From NCBI GenBank assembly GCA_023381095.1, contig JAMCTO010000182.1, positions 13,901 through 19,558 on the forward strand: 5,658 bases of DNA, written 5' to 3'. Below are positions 5,255 through 5,658 of the stretch, in pieces. Each line of letters opens with the position of its first letter. Positions within the stretch are counted from its first letter, which is position 1. The position numbers and the translations under genes were made by a program. Below the pieces are notes generated by a model. It was not told the DNA's origin and ran no database searches. It saw only the letters and a list, made by a program, of their open reading frames with translations. Origin of the DNA: Bacillota bacterium (GTDB lineage Bacteria > Bacillota > Sulfobacillia > Sulfobacillales > Sulfobacillaceae).

Positions 5255-5658
5255 ATGAGAAAACGATTGTCCATGTCTCGTCGAACTGCCGCGTGGTTGA
5301 TGGCCGTGCTGGCCGCCCTGGTGGTCGTCCACTACGCTTACCGGAACGTTCCTACAGCATTGACCCGGGCGGTAACGGGGGTGCCTGCCCTACAAGTAGC
5401 TCTACGGGGAGAAATCACCCAATTGGCCCCTAACGCTATAACCGTCACCCTGGAAGACTCCCATGGGGATTTGACCCAATTGACACGCCACGTGGTATTG
5501 ACGCAAGACACCCAATACGTGACATTGGGAAAGCCCTCGGCCACCGGGTCCAAAGGATACGGCTACCTGAAAACGGGGTATCGCGTTTTGGTTCGAGGTC
5601 AAGGCACTGTCAACAACGACATTATCGCTCAAGTTGTCAACGTGAGCTTTCCCCCGTG
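5255..5658 (+). CDS. Exported or anchored beta-rich protein, DUF5666-like (N-terminal part, runs off the right edge)
   Basis: 134 codons are present and the frame is still open at the edge. The N-terminus is basic (MRKRLSMSRR), followed by a hydrophobic stretch at residues 12-25, so a signal peptide or single N-terminal membrane anchor is likely; I see no lipobox Cys. From about residue 50 the sequence alternates like a small beta-barrel: LRGEITQLAPNAITVTLED (50-68), a Thr/Val-rich strand pair (74-91), then LKTGYRVLVRGQGT (105-118) and IIAQVVNV (123-130). This order, with a turn of the form 'L..G..V.V.G' and a closing 'I.A..V', resembles DUF5666 domains of unknown function. The assignment is from pattern only. 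Start and frame rest on AGGGGGG 7 nt upstream. The gene is divergent from the operon and may share control elements with it. Confidence 0.78.
   Translation, partial: MRKRLSMSRRTAAWLMAVLAALVVVHYAYRNVPTALTRAVTGVPALQVALRGEITQLAPNAITVTLEDSHGDLTQLTRHVVLTQDTQYVTLGKPSATGSKGYGYLKTGYRVLVRGQGTVNNDIIAQVVNVSFPP

Noticed and set aside
5056..5433. Plus-strand open frame of 125 codons spanning the intergenic gap
   Set aside because: Its protein is low in recognisable structure, rich in Arg, Gly and Pro at the end, and it overlaps out of frame the gene at 5255 that has a good ribosome-binding site, membrane segment and domain.
5338..5632. Two minus-strand open frames of 71 and 76 codons
   Set aside because: They are antisense to the beta-rich protein and show no family features.

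Overview
The window reads as an ordinary bacterial chromosome segment, most likely from a Firmicute. The evidence is gene order: on the minus strand lie an Orn/Lys/Arg-decarboxylase-family gene, tmk, darA, holB, a YazA-type GIY-YIG gene and rsmI. This is a shortened version of the Bacillus subtilis series yaaO-tmk-darA-yaaR-holB-ricT-yabA-trmN6-yazA-rsmI. Moderate GC, frequent GTG starts and the divergent protein sequences suggest an early-branching Firmicute; a Sulfobacillus-like acidothermophile is my guess and is not proven by the sequence.

Layout: positions 4973 down to 1 hold seven minus-strand genes that overlap or nearly touch. They are a polytopic GT-C-like membrane protein, the PLP decarboxylase, thymidylate kinase, the cyclic-di-AMP receptor DarA, the DNA polymerase III delta-prime subunit, a small GIY-YIG protein, and the first 77 codons of rsmI, which runs off the left edge. 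The largest gap between any two is 4 nt and the other junctions overlap by 4 to 16 nt, so they very probably form one translationally coupled operon. A gap of 281 nt (4974-5254) separates this operon from a divergent plus-strand gene. The gap holds a possible minus-strand promoter, a short direct repeat with a palindrome, and a perfect 8-bp inverted repeat. The plus-strand gene (5255 to the right edge) encodes an exported or anchored beta-rich, DUF5666-like protein and is cut by the window.

The cluster joins nucleotide supply (Tmk), clamp loading (HolB), rRNA methylation (RsmI), c-di-AMP sensing (DarA) and probable polyamine synthesis (decarboxylase). I see no mobile element, CRISPR array, tRNA or rRNA, and no wholly new system. 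The points worth a second look are the unusual Tmk active-site pattern, a short and degenerate HolB, the loss of yaaR/ricT/yabA/trmN6 from the conserved order, the membrane protein coupled to the head of the operon, and the structured divergent intergenic region.
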